Assembly (NCBI GenBank): GCA_938091935.1
Contig: CALKNV010000018.1
Location: 1-64,000 of the forward strand
DNA: 64,000 bases
Origin: an uncultured Pseudomonadales bacterium
GTDB lineage: Bacteria; Pseudomonadota; Gammaproteobacteria; Pseudomonadales; Pseudohongiellaceae
Direction: 5' to 3'
The notes below the pieces were generated by a model. It did no database searches. It saw nothing but the letters and a program-made list of their open reading frames with translations, and was not told the origin of the DNA. Positions 34,110 to 42,602 of this stretch are shown one piece after another. Numbering within the stretch: position 1 is the first letter of the stretch; each line of letters starts with the position of its first letter. Position numbers and translations under genes: made by a program.

Positions 34110-35039
34110 GTTCGCCAAGGACTTCTCTAGTTTGTCTGCGGAGCGGCTTCGCCGAGCAGCCACCAGGTTGCTGAAAACGGCACCTGCTTGGCATCGTCTG
34201 CCAACGCCAGTTCTGCAGCAGCGCTATTGTTAAACGCCGCCAAGAGTGAAGCACAGAGAAGTGCATCGCACGGCATTTTTCGAGATATGAAGCATGGCTG
34301 CTGCGACTTTGGAAATAGGGTATCGGTCATGAGTTACCTGGCACAAAAAGCGGGTGGAAAAAGAAAGGTTAACGGGCACATGCTCAATGGTCTTCGGAGG
34401 AGCTTAAAAGCTCTATAGCAGCAAGTCCACCTGAGCGAGGCCAAATCATTTCCATTTTCGGATCTATAGGTAGGTTAGAGTTCGTTATCACCTCATATTG
34501 GATCCTGGTAGCACTCTGTTTACGAATCTTAATCGCGCGGTGCCGAGATGCCTCATGGGAATGGCCATGCGAAGTTCGAGCATCACAAATGTTGCCTGAC
34601 TGGATGACTTTCAGACTACGGGTAGTTGTCCCGGCGGAATTAGCTTGAGAACTAACGGCGCTATGTCTGTCAGACTAACTATAGCGGGTTTTAGCGAAAC
34701 CACGCTATGGTGGCCGCATAGCCGAATTTAATCCGATCTTTTTGGCTGTCTTATTTGCCCTGATAGATGCCTAGGCTTGTGCAATCAAAAATGGCTGAGA
34801 CCGGAAATCTGAGCGCTGCAAACAACGCTGTGATTTGTCGCCAAAGGCCTACGCTGTGCGACAGCATAAGCGTAGATTCAAAGCTCGGGCGAGTGTAGGC
34901 TATCGGCATGTAGTCGGCGCGTACAGTATGAGCCATTTTTCGGTTTGTTTTGAATGTCTGAAGTCTTTGCTTGAAAATTCTGCTTAAAGTGATTGCCGAA
35001 ATTTCTGCCTGCTTTAACATCGTGAGCTTTAATTGTTTG
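34110..35039. other. Long intergenic region with a hairpin
   Basis: About 930 bases without a confident gene. A 67-codon minus-strand frame (34127-34330) has a hydrophobic segment (CDALLCASLLAAF) but no ribosome site. A hairpin at 34681-34708 pairs ATAGCGGGTTT with AAACC-a-CGCTAT around TAGCG. The region probably contains decayed sequence, since a truncated cyclophilin follows. Confidence 0.4.
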
Positions 35040-35315
35040 TACGCGCTATCGACGGCTGATCCTGCGGCACGAGGTGAAGTAGGCTCAGCCAGCTCAAAAT
35101 TTTTTATCTGTATTGGTGATCAGCCGGGATTGGATTATGGGCAGCCCAGAAACGCAGACGGGCAGGGCTTTGCCGCCTTCGGTCGGGTTGTTAGGGGCAT
35201 GGAGGCAGTAAGAGCTATCAATGCCGCAGCTACAATCAATAACTCGGATTCAGAATACACGCAGGGGCAGATTATCGCTGATCCTGTCGAGATACTATTA
35301 GCCGTAGTTCAGTAA
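35040..35315 (+). pseudogene. Cyclophilin-type peptidyl-prolyl isomerase fragment
   Basis: About 90 residues match the C-terminal half of a cyclophilin: SASSKFFICIGDQPGLDYG, then RNADGQGFAAFGRVVRGMEA, and a terminal strand near ADPVEILLAVVQ. The catalytic N-terminal half, with the usual FHRVI and QGG motifs, is absent, and the frame upstream (from 34971) encodes unrelated residues. It is thus a 5'-truncated remnant that cannot fold into an active isomerase. The surviving part is well preserved, which suggests recent truncation. Confidence 0.75.
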
Positions 35316-35411
35316 TAATTTCTGGCTTGCGGCTTTGTTTGCATTTATGCCCACATGAGTGCGCTAAGAAAACGCCAACGCCGACAACGACGACAGGAAC
35401 GCCTAAATAGT

Positions 35412-36998
35412 ATGACCAGGTTAATTATTACGCTCACCGCATTATTATTCTCAGAGTGGGCTTCCGCCCAGGGCGGATCATCTATAGTCCCAGGAGAAGA
35501 AGGCGCAACTCGGGCCATTCGTAACGGCATCGCGATTCCTGATTCTGCGCCGAACCGCAATCGGGGTGAAGGCCCGTTCGATCAGTTGCTCATCACCAAT
35601 GTCATGTTGATCAGCGGCGAGGGTGCACCGCCACGGGGGCCGGTAACAATCGTGGTGGAGAGAGACCGGATAGCCGCGATTGAATCTACTGCTCCGGTTA
35701 TTTCTGGTGCGAGAATTATTGACGGTACCGGCATGTACGCATTGCCCGGCTTCATTGACGCCCATACCCATATTGGAAACACCGGGCAGGGCCTCACCGG
35801 TGCGATCACACCGCCGGAATACGTTTTCAAACTGTGGATGGCGCACGGCATTACCACAGTCAGGGAAGTTGGTAGCGGGATGGGGCTGGATTGGACCGTG
35901 GCGCATCGCGAGCGCAGCGATGCGGGAGAAATTACCGCGCCCAGGCTGGTGGTGCACGCGATGTTTCCCGGCGGTTCGGTGACCAGTGCTGCAGGTGCTG
36001 AAGCCTGGGTTCGGGAAGTGCATCGCCGCGGCGCCGATGGTGTGAAATTGCGAGGCGCGACCCGCGCCGCGACGGAGGCGATCTATGCCACCACCCGTGA
36101 ACTGGGTATGGGAACATCAAATCACCACGATCAGACTTCGGTGTACTCCACTAATGTGCTGGACAGTGCGCGGATGGGATTGGATAGCATGGAACACTGG
36201 TATGGTCTGCCGGAATCTCTGTTTACTAATCGCACTATTCAGGACTATCCGGTTGACTATAACTATTCCGACGAGCAATGGAGATTCGGTCAGGCAGGTC
36301 GCCTTTGGCAGCAGGCTGCAGCGCCAGGTAGCCCAAAATGGAATGCGGTGCGTGATGAACTGATTGAGCTCGATTTTACACTGGTGCCTACGTTTACAAT
36401 CTATGAAGCCAATCGGGACGTGATGCGGGCCCGCGATGCGGAATGGCACGAGTTGTATACCTTGCCGGCGTTACAGGAATTTTTTATGCCGGATCCACGT
36501 CTGCACGGCTCCTACCATTTCGACTGGACCACCGCCGATGAAGTAGCCTGGCGTGAAGCCTTCAGGATCTGGATGGACTTCGTCAACGACTTTAAGAACA
36601 ACGGCGGTCGTGTGGTCACCGGTTCTGATGCTGGTTTTATCTTCAAACTGTTTGGCTTTGCCTACATCAGGGAGTTGGAGTTACTGCAGGAGGCAGGTTT
36701 CCACCCGTTGGAGGTTATTCAGGCGGCAACATTGAATGGTGCTGAACTGATCGGTATGGAGGATGAAATAGGTTCGATCGTGCCGGGTAAGAAAGCCGAT
36801 ATTATCCTGCTGGACGAAAACCCGGTAAGAAACTTCAAGGTTCTTTATGGCACGGGCCACATGTACCTGGACCGGGAAGCAGGTGAACTGAAACGGATTG
36901 GTGGTGTCAGCTACACCATCAAGGATGGCATCGTGTTTGACGCCAAACAGCTCTTGGCGGATGTTGAAGCTATGGTGCGCGCGGCTAAAGATCTCTAG
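35412..36998 (+). CDS. Exported amidohydrolase family protein
   Basis: A 528-residue exported metal-dependent hydrolase. Signal peptide MTRLIITLTALLFSEWASAQ is read from the ATG at 35412; an upstream ATG (35355) would place 19 basic residues before it. Amidohydrolase motifs: FIDAHTHIGN (metal His pair), DGVKLRGATRAATEA (lysine), NHHDQ and MEHWYG (His), and TGSDAGF (metal Asp). The C-terminal AATLNGAELIGMEDEIGSIV and PGKKADIILLDENP are typical of imidazolonepropionase/prolidase-type members. The periplasmic substrate is unknown. It has no operon partner. Confidence 0.87.
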   Translation: MTRLIITLTALLFSEWASAQGGSSIVPGEEGATRAIRNGIAIPDSAPNRNRGEGPFDQLLITNVMLISGEGAPPRGPVTIVVERDRIAAIESTAPVISGARIIDGTGMYALPGFIDAHTHIGNTGQGLTGAITPPEYVFKLWMAHGITTVREVGSGMGLDWTVAHRERSDAGEITAPRLVVHAMFPGGSVTSAAGAEAWVREVHRRGADGVKLRGATRAATEAIYATTRELGMGTSNHHDQTSVYSTNVLDSARMGLDSMEHWYGLPESLFTNRTIQDYPVDYNYSDEQWRFGQAGRLWQQAAAPGSPKWNAVRDELIELDFTLVPTFTIYEANRDVMRARDAEWHELYTLPALQEFFMPDPRLHGSYHFDWTTADEVAWREAFRIWMDFVNDFKNNGGRVVTGSDAGFIFKLFGFAYIRELELLQEAGFHPLEVIQAATLNGAELIGMEDEIGSIVPGKKADIILLDENPVRNFKVLYGTGHMYLDREAGELKRIGGVSYTIKDGIVFDAKQLLADVEAMVRAAKDL

Positions 36999-37136
36999 CC
37001 TGCAGTTGTATGGTTTTTCCTAACATACCTGTACACATCTGTGCACACTGTATTAGTGGATGAATAGCCGGGGTGCTTGGACTGATTCCAAACAAAATCA
37101 GCAACGCTAACACCACTGGGCAACGAGGGTAGAAAA

Positions 37137-37844
37137 TTGAAGAAAGGAATAGCATTTGTAGGCAACAACTGGCTCCTGCTGATCGTTGCCGGATTAACTT
37201 TTTCACAAGCACTCGCGCAGGAAACCAAATCAGGCATTCCGCTGGATCAGCCCTGGAAAGAAACGGTTTATGAATTTGCGGCTAACAACCTGCAGCACAC
37301 GGCGTGGGGGCTTGAGCACAGTGAACGCGATTACCAGCTGGCAAGAGTATTGGCTGCAGGCGATGGGCTGGAGATTGATGAAGATGTCCTATTCGCGGCA
37401 GCATTTCTGCACGATATGGCAGCCTTCGAACCCTACGCGGTAGCGGGAGAAGATCATTCCAACACGGGTGCTGACAAGGCGGGCACTATCCTGGAGCCAG
37501 CCGGTTTCCCTATGTCAAAATTGCCGTCTGTGCAGGCCGCTATTCGCGCCCATATGTATTACGCCGAAGCGCCGACTGAGCCTGTTGCGCAAGTATTGCA
37601 CGATGCGGATACTCTCAATTTCCTTGGTGCTATCGGCGTGACCCGCATTATTTCCCTTACTACACGGGAAAGGCTGGCCAAGGACTTGCCTACGGCGGTG
37701 GCTACCCTCGAGAATTTCAGTCGTCAGCTGCCCGCCAGTCTGGTCACTGCAACCGCAAAGGCCATGGCCGCTGACCGGGTGCAGGAGATGGAGAGTTTTC
37801 TGGCGACGCTCCGTGCCCAGAGCGCCGACGGCAGGGCGCTCTAA
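37137..37844 (+). CDS. Exported HD-domain phosphohydrolase-like protein
   Basis: A 235-residue protein starting with TTG (GAGG eight bases upstream) and a signal-like N-terminus (MKKGIAFVGNNWLLLIVAGL, then FSQALAQ). The HD motif is visible in FLHDMAAF (His-Asp), with EHSERDYQLARV before it and VLHDADTLNFLGAIG after it, in the order His, HD, His-Asp expected for a metal-dependent phosphohydrolase. HD enzymes are mostly cytoplasmic, so export is unusual; the substrate is unknown. It is preceded by a 138-base gap after the amidohydrolase on the same strand. Confidence 0.78.
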   Translation: MKKGIAFVGNNWLLLIVAGLTFSQALAQETKSGIPLDQPWKETVYEFAANNLQHTAWGLEHSERDYQLARVLAAGDGLEIDEDVLFAAAFLHDMAAFEPYAVAGEDHSNTGADKAGTILEPAGFPMSKLPSVQAAIRAHMYYAEAPTEPVAQVLHDADTLNFLGAIGVTRIISLTTRERLAKDLPTAVATLENFSRQLPASLVTATAKAMAADRVQEMESFLATLRAQSADGRAL

Positions 37845-38330
37845 GCTCACTCGCCGCGGATTTCTCCTCAACTTCAAGTTCTCCCTCCCGTTCCTGACGG
37901 AGCGGCTAAGGCTGCGCCGAATCAGGGGCAGGCTATGAGTGTGATTCGGCCCGAAATTCCCAATTTTGGGGCGGTTTTCTTGCCCGCATATGCCAGACCA
38001 CTTTATCAGTTACAAACTATTACAAACTATTACAAATCGTAGGGTTAAATTCACTCTAAGCGATTGATATTGAAACGAGTTTTAATCTTGCCGCTTAGCT
38101 TCGCACTTGCTTGTAAGAGGGAGATTGCTTATGCTCTGACTGCGTCTGTCACGCGTGCTCAGGCTAAAAACAAATCTAAAAACAAGCCCTAGGTCTGGCC
38201 ACACAGGAGCGCATGTAATGCGCAGTCTCAGCGATCCTGTCTTACGAAGACGCTGGCTCAGACCACATTCAGTCAGTGTTCAGCAGCCCTGAGCAGATAA
38301 TTTCAAGAACAGATATTAAGAGAGCCCAAA
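37845..38330. other. Intergenic region with direct repeats upstream of the PQQ dehydrogenase
   Basis: No gene is seen. Two sets of short direct repeats stand out: TACAAACTAT twice in tandem plus TACAAA (38011-38036, a 10-base period) and CTAAAAACAA twice (38164-38173 and 38176-38185). Either may be a regulator-binding site for the PQQ dehydrogenase operon. Confidence 0.45.
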
Positions 38331-40271
38331 ATGAGAACACCCAGGAGAATTATTTCTTCACTGCTAATGAGCGCCGGCACGCTTGCTCTGTCGTCTGGAG
38401 CACTCGCCCAGTCAGGCACCTCAGTTTACGAAGGTGATTGGCCCGAGTATCACGGTGATCATTTCGCACAGCGCTATTCGCCCTTGGATCAGATCAACGC
38501 GGAAAATGTTGGTGATTTGGAGATCGCATGGCGCTTCTCTACTCAGGGTTTTGGACCCTCCACAGATTTCAACAATCCCTCAACGCCTATCGAAATAGAT
38601 GGTGTGCTGTATGCCAACGTGGGCAGCACCCGGAATGTAGTGGCGCTGGATGCAAGTTCCGGACAAATCCTGTGGTTGTGGCGTCCACAGGAAGGCGCTC
38701 GTTTCGATGAGGCCCCTCGAAAGGGTGCCGGTCGGGGCGTTGCCTTCTGGACCGACGGTGACAACAAGCGCGTCATAGACGTCACGCCTGGCTATCACCT
38801 TGTATCACTGGACGCCGAGACCGGTGTACCGGATCCGGCATTTGGTGAAGACGGTATCGTGGATCTCTTCGATGGCTTGCGTAACGCTGACGACCCCAGA
38901 TTTCCTTATCCAGATATCGGTCTGTCGGCCGCACCATTCGTGATGAATGATGTGATCGTGGTTGGCGCGGCTCACCGAGTGGGTATGCGACCGCGTTCCA
39001 AGTCCAATGTGAAAGGCGATATTCGCGGGTTTGATGCGCGCACTGGTGAGCTGCTGTGGACTTTCCGCACGATTCCAGAACGCGGCGAGGTGGGTTTTGA
39101 ATCCTGGCTAGACGGGGGCATCGAATTTACCGGTAATGCGGGTGTTTGGGCACCGATGTCCGGTGATCCAGAACTCGGTCTGGTCTATTTGCCGGTTGAG
39201 TCTGCTACCGGTGACCGCTTCGGCGGTGATCGTCCGGGCGATAACCTTTTCTCTGACTCAATCGTGGCGGTGGATATCAAGACTGGCGAGCGGCAGTGGC
39301 ACTATCAGCTGACTCACCATGACATCTGGGATTGGGATATTCCATCTGCGCCTGTGTTGTCTGATTTGCCTAATGGTCGCAAGATTCTGATGTCTGTCAC
39401 CAAGCAGAACTGGGTTTATACCTTTGACCGCGAGACTGGCGAACCAATTTGGCCAATCGAAGAACAACCGGTTCCGGCGGGCGATGTGCCGGGTGAGTGG
39501 TATTCACCTACGCAGCCTTATCCCACTCGACCTGCTCCTTATGATCGACAGGGATTTACCGAAGATGATCTGATTGACTGGACACCTGAAATTCGGGCAC
39601 TGGCGTTGGAGGCGATCGAAGGCTTTCGTCTGGCCCCCAGCGTCTATTCGCCGCCTTCACTGGCTGATGCGGATGACGGCACCCGCGGTGTGCTGACCTT
39701 ACCGTCTGCGACCGGCGGCGCAAACTGGGAAGGTTCAACCATCGATCCAGAAACCGGTATCTTATACGTGCCGTCTCGAACCGCACTGGCTGTCATGTCG
39801 CTAGGTAAAGATGAAGATTCTGACCTGGACTTGAGCGCAGCTTTCGGTGTGCGTGTGCCGCGCGTGCAAGGCCTAGAAATTGTTAAGCCGCCTTATGGTC
39901 GCATCACAGCAATCGACATGAATTCAGGTGATCACCTCTGGATGATTGCCAACGCCGATACACCTGACCAAATCAAAAACCATCGCTTGCTGGAAGGTAT
40001 AGATATTGAGCGTACCGGTATCCCTACGCGCTCTGGTATTTTGGTCACTAAATCCCTGCTGTTTGTCGGTGAAGGCACCGGCGGCCGGGGAGCAAGCCCC
40101 ATATTCCGCGCCGTCGACAAGGCGACTGGAGAGATCATTGCCGAGCTGGATTTACCCAATAATCAGTCCGGCCTACCATTCACTTATGAACACGATGGCA
40201 AACAGTATTTGGCAATGTTTGTCAGTGGCGGCGGTCAGGCAGCAGAGCTGGTGGCCTTCGCGTTGCCATAA
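38331..40271 (+). CDS. PQQ-dependent quinoprotein dehydrogenase
   Basis: A 646-residue exported quinoprotein with an eight-bladed propeller. Signal MRTPRRIISSLLMSAGTLAL ends before QSGTSV. The mature start DWPEYHGDHFAQRYSPLDQI is the hallmark of PQQ-linked glucose/alcohol dehydrogenases, as are the tryptophan-docking repeats (ALDASSGQILWLWRP, FDARTGELLWTFRT, VDIKTGERQWHYQL) and THHDIWDWDIPSAPVL. It lacks the membrane domain of Gcd and has no C-terminal heme motif, so it needs a separate electron acceptor. Two YceI genes follow at 25 and 29 bases and probably form one operon. PQQ synthesis genes are not in the window. The substrate may be a sugar or alcohol. Confidence 0.87.
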   Translation: MRTPRRIISSLLMSAGTLALSSGALAQSGTSVYEGDWPEYHGDHFAQRYSPLDQINAENVGDLEIAWRFSTQGFGPSTDFNNPSTPIEIDGVLYANVGSTRNVVALDASSGQILWLWRPQEGARFDEAPRKGAGRGVAFWTDGDNKRVIDVTPGYHLVSLDAETGVPDPAFGEDGIVDLFDGLRNADDPRFPYPDIGLSAAPFVMNDVIVVGAAHRVGMRPRSKSNVKGDIRGFDARTGELLWTFRTIPERGEVGFESWLDGGIEFTGNAGVWAPMSGDPELGLVYLPVESATGDRFGGDRPGDNLFSDSIVAVDIKTGERQWHYQLTHHDIWDWDIPSAPVLSDLPNGRKILMSVTKQNWVYTFDRETGEPIWPIEEQPVPAGDVPGEWYSPTQPYPTRPAPYDRQGFTEDDLIDWTPEIRALALEAIEGFRLAPSVYSPPSLADADDGTRGVLTLPSATGGANWEGSTIDPETGILYVPSRTALAVMSLGKDEDSDLDLSAAFGVRVPRVQGLEIVKPPYGRITAIDMNSGDHLWMIANADTPDQIKNHRLLEGIDIERTGIPTRSGILVTKSLLFVGEGTGGRGASPIFRAVDKATGEIIAELDLPNNQSGLPFTYEHDGKQYLAMFVSGGGQAAELVAFALP

Positions 40272-40295
40272 ACTTAGACAGGAGTAATTAATCAC

Positions 40296-40871
40296 ATGCG
40301 AACTTTAATGCAGAAGTTCTTTCTGGGGATCGCACTTTTCACTACTGGTGTTGTAGCCAATGCGGCTGAATGGGTGCTGGATCCTGGCTTGTCCCAAGTT
40401 ATCTTCGAGTACTCTTATGGCACTGATCCATATCAGGGTCGATTTTCCAATGTGCAGGCAAACTTTGATATCGATCCGATGAGCCCTACCAGTTGCAAAT
40501 TCGATGTCACCATCAACATAGAAGATATTGAGGTGGATTCGCCTGAGGTTCTAGACTACCTGCTCGACTATGAGCTGTTTGACGTGGATACCTGGCCGAG
40601 CGCCACATTCACCGCTGAGAAGTGCCGTCTCACTGGCGTCAACACTTTCGAAGCGGACGGTACTCTGACGATTCGTGATCAAACCAATCCAATGACTTTT
40701 CCATTCGAACTCAATATCGATACTTGTGATGGGCAGGTCTGCTTTAACCTGGTCAGCGAAGTCGAGCTTCTGCGCCTGGAATACGGTGTGGGTCAGGGCT
40801 ACTGGGCAAATACTGCTGAAGTGCCCAATGAAGTGACTGTTAAAGTCGATGTCTACGCGATGCTGCAGTAG
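40296..40871 (+). CDS. YceI family periplasmic protein (first copy)
   Basis: A 191-residue protein with signal MRTLMQKFFLGIALFTTGVV and the YceI lipocalin-like barrel: WVLDPGLSQVIFEYSY at the start, VTINIEDIEVDSPEVLDYLL, DTWPSATFTAEKCRL, DGTLTIRDQTNPMTFPFEL. Related proteins (such as TT1927b) bind isoprenoid quinones or lipids in the barrel. Two cysteine pairs may form disulfides. The gene follows the PQQ dehydrogenase by 25 bases; it may handle quinone, the natural electron acceptor, although this is inferred from the neighbourhood. Confidence 0.85.
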   Translation: MRTLMQKFFLGIALFTTGVVANAAEWVLDPGLSQVIFEYSYGTDPYQGRFSNVQANFDIDPMSPTSCKFDVTINIEDIEVDSPEVLDYLLDYELFDVDTWPSATFTAEKCRLTGVNTFEADGTLTIRDQTNPMTFPFELNIDTCDGQVCFNLVSEVELLRLEYGVGQGYWANTAEVPNEVTVKVDVYAMLQ

Positions 40872-40899
40872 CAACCGATCAACAATAAAAGGCTAAACC

Positions 40900-41550
40900 A
40901 TGCTTAATCTAACTAAATCCAGTCTCGGCCGCGCTACCGCTTTCATCGCCAGTGTGGCTTTCCTTGGTGCCTGCGATCGGCTTGTGACGCCGGATCAAAC
41001 CACTGAAATCACCGAGGTCAGGGGCGGGCAATATGTGCTTGATAGCGACCACGCTGCGCTGTTGTTCAAGCTGAATCATCTGGGCTTTTCGACTTTCCTT
41101 GGTCGCTTTACCGAGTTCGATGCCTCACTGGATTTCGATCCGGAAGATATTGAAAATGCCAGTCTCGAAGTTGTCGTGGAAATGGCTTCTATCAATGTCA
41201 ATTTGGCGGAGTTCGAGGAAGAATTGCGTGGCGATAACTGGCTGGATGTTGAACAGTATCCGCAGGCTATTTTTCGCACTACTTCCTTCGTTGAAGCAGT
41301 TGACGAAGATACCTTCGTGTTCGCCGGTGATCTCACCTTTCACGGCACAACTGCACCGGTCAATCTGGTAGTGAACTTCAACGGTGGTGGCCGTAACTTC
41401 CTGACTCGCAGTTATACGGTAGGTTTCTCTGGCAGTGCTGCATTCAACCGCTCGGATTTCGGTGTTGATCGCTTTACCTCATTCGGAGTGGGTGATGAGA
41501 TCGAACTTGAGATGCACGTTGAGTTCATGGATGCTGGTGGCGAGAGCTAA
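40900..41550 (+). CDS. YceI family lipoprotein (second copy)
   Basis: A 216-residue YceI protein with a lipobox-type signal (FIASVAFLGACDRL), so it is probably membrane-anchored, unlike the first copy. The barrel motifs are YVLDSDHAALLFKLNHLGFS, VVVEMASINVNLAEF, EQYPQAIFRTTSF, DLTFHGTTAPVNLVV and FGVDRFTSFGVGDEIELEM. AAAGG lies seven bases before the ATG. It is the third gene in the PQQ dehydrogenase operon, ended by a strong terminator. The two YceI copies are only distantly alike, suggesting different ligands or membranes. Confidence 0.87.
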   Translation: MLNLTKSSLGRATAFIASVAFLGACDRLVTPDQTTEITEVRGGQYVLDSDHAALLFKLNHLGFSTFLGRFTEFDASLDFDPEDIENASLEVVVEMASINVNLAEFEEELRGDNWLDVEQYPQAIFRTTSFVEAVDEDTFVFAGDLTFHGTTAPVNLVVNFNGGGRNFLTRSYTVGFSGSAAFNRSDFGVDRFTSFGVGDEIELEMHVEFMDAGGES

Positions 41551-41597
41551 ACAGCCCGCGAAATCTGGTCATTAATCGAAAGATTGGACCAATCATG

Positions 41598-41634
41598 AAA
41601 ACCCCAAACGGTTCACGCAGTTTGGGGTTTTTTA
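41598..41634 (+). terminator. Strong intrinsic terminator of the PQQ/YceI operon
   Basis: AAACCCCAAAC (41598-41608), a ten-base loop, GTTTGGGGTTT and then further T residues. Perfect G/C-rich stem with an oligo-T tail. Confidence 0.85.
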
Positions 41635-41810
41635 TTGCTTGTTTTCAAAAGCAGGGACGCAGGATCGCTGTCCATTATTCGACATTGCGCCATCTCGCTG
41701 AAATTACCCGTCAATTTCTTGTGTTTTGCCCATGCTGCGACGTCTGGAGCTGGCGTGAGAACTACACTGACTGTTAAATTTTGACACAGTTAGGGCTGGG
41801 CGCTTGGGGT

Positions 41811-41816
41811 TATAAT
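41811..41816 (+). promoter_or_regulatory. Possible -10 box for the FMN-binding protein gene
   Basis: A perfect TATAAT at 41811-41816. A TTGACA at 41781-41786 lies 24 bases away, too far for a normal sigma-70 promoter, so the -35 partner is uncertain. Initiation near 41823 would leave only seven bases before the ATG at 41830, favouring the ATG at 41860. Confidence 0.3.
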
Positions 41817-41859
41817 TACAGTTAACACGATGCCGCAGACATCTGGTGGTCGCCTGAAT

Positions 41860-42453
41860 ATGTTGCAAACATTATCGAGCCGAAATTTTCGCAGGGTTTT
41901 AGTCCTGGCGCTCGTTCTGAGTTCGGCCTTTTTCATGGGCGATAACCTCAGTGCGTGGCTGTCGGCTGAGCAAGACTTTTACCGTTCAGCTTATGCCGCG
42001 AACTCGGACCACACCACGGAGCGCTTGCTTAAAGCAGTCGTGCCAGGTGCTGAGAGCTTTTCTGAGAAGGAGGGAGAGCCACCGGTATACAAGGCCTACA
42101 AGACTGACCCTGAGACCGGCGAGCAAATTCTGACAGGTTATGCATTTGTGACGCCAGATTTTCCTCCGGAACCAAATGGCTATAGCGGGCCTATTGATAC
42201 CCTGATTGGAATGGGTCTGGACGGCAAAATAGTCGGACTGAAAGTAATCTACTACAAGGAATCTCTGCGCTATACGATCGGCGATTTCTTTTCCTGGGGC
42301 TTCGAAGAGCAGTTTGTAGGCCTGGATGCAGCTAATCGATTTCGTGTGGACAAGGAAATCGATGGTATCGTAAAGGCCACAATTTCAGCCAAGGCTGCAG
42401 CGAGGGGCATACGCCGTTCCGTGCGTGCGGTAACCGAAGCCTACATCCACTAA
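41860..42453 (+). CDS. FMN-binding domain protein (NosR/RnfG-like)
   Basis: A 197-residue protein with an N-terminal membrane anchor (RRVLVLALVLSSAFFMG) and one periplasmic FMN-binding domain as in RnfG, NqrC and the N-terminus of NosR. The hallmark is GYSGPIDTLIGMGLDGKIV followed by DGIVKATISAKAAARGI; the Thr of the flavinylation motif (usually SGATxT) is retained in KATIS, but the flanking residues are unusual. Covalent FMN attachment by ApbE would be expected; ApbE is not in the window. It is a stand-alone gene, not part of an rnf, nqr or nos cluster. A start at 41830 is also possible. Confidence 0.78.
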   Translation: MLQTLSSRNFRRVLVLALVLSSAFFMGDNLSAWLSAEQDFYRSAYAANSDHTTERLLKAVVPGAESFSEKEGEPPVYKAYKTDPETGEQILTGYAFVTPDFPPEPNGYSGPIDTLIGMGLDGKIVGLKVIYYKESLRYTIGDFFSWGFEEQFVGLDAANRFRVDKEIDGIVKATISAKAAARGIRRSVRAVTEAYIH

Positions 42454-42602
42454 TCAAAGTCAGATTCCATCCGCCCTGATCAACCCTTCGTTTTTCTTCT
42501 TTCTTCGTCCCTGCGACATCGAGTGGTCTGCGCTTGTTCGCGCCGAAGGCAGCTGATAGCTTTAAGTTGTTAATCGACCCACCTGCTATGAGAGATTCAA
42601 CC

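Noticed and set aside
41781-41816. TTGACA and TATAAT as a promoter
   Set aside because: The 24-base spacer is too long for a sigma-70 promoter; only the -10 box is kept as a tentative feature.
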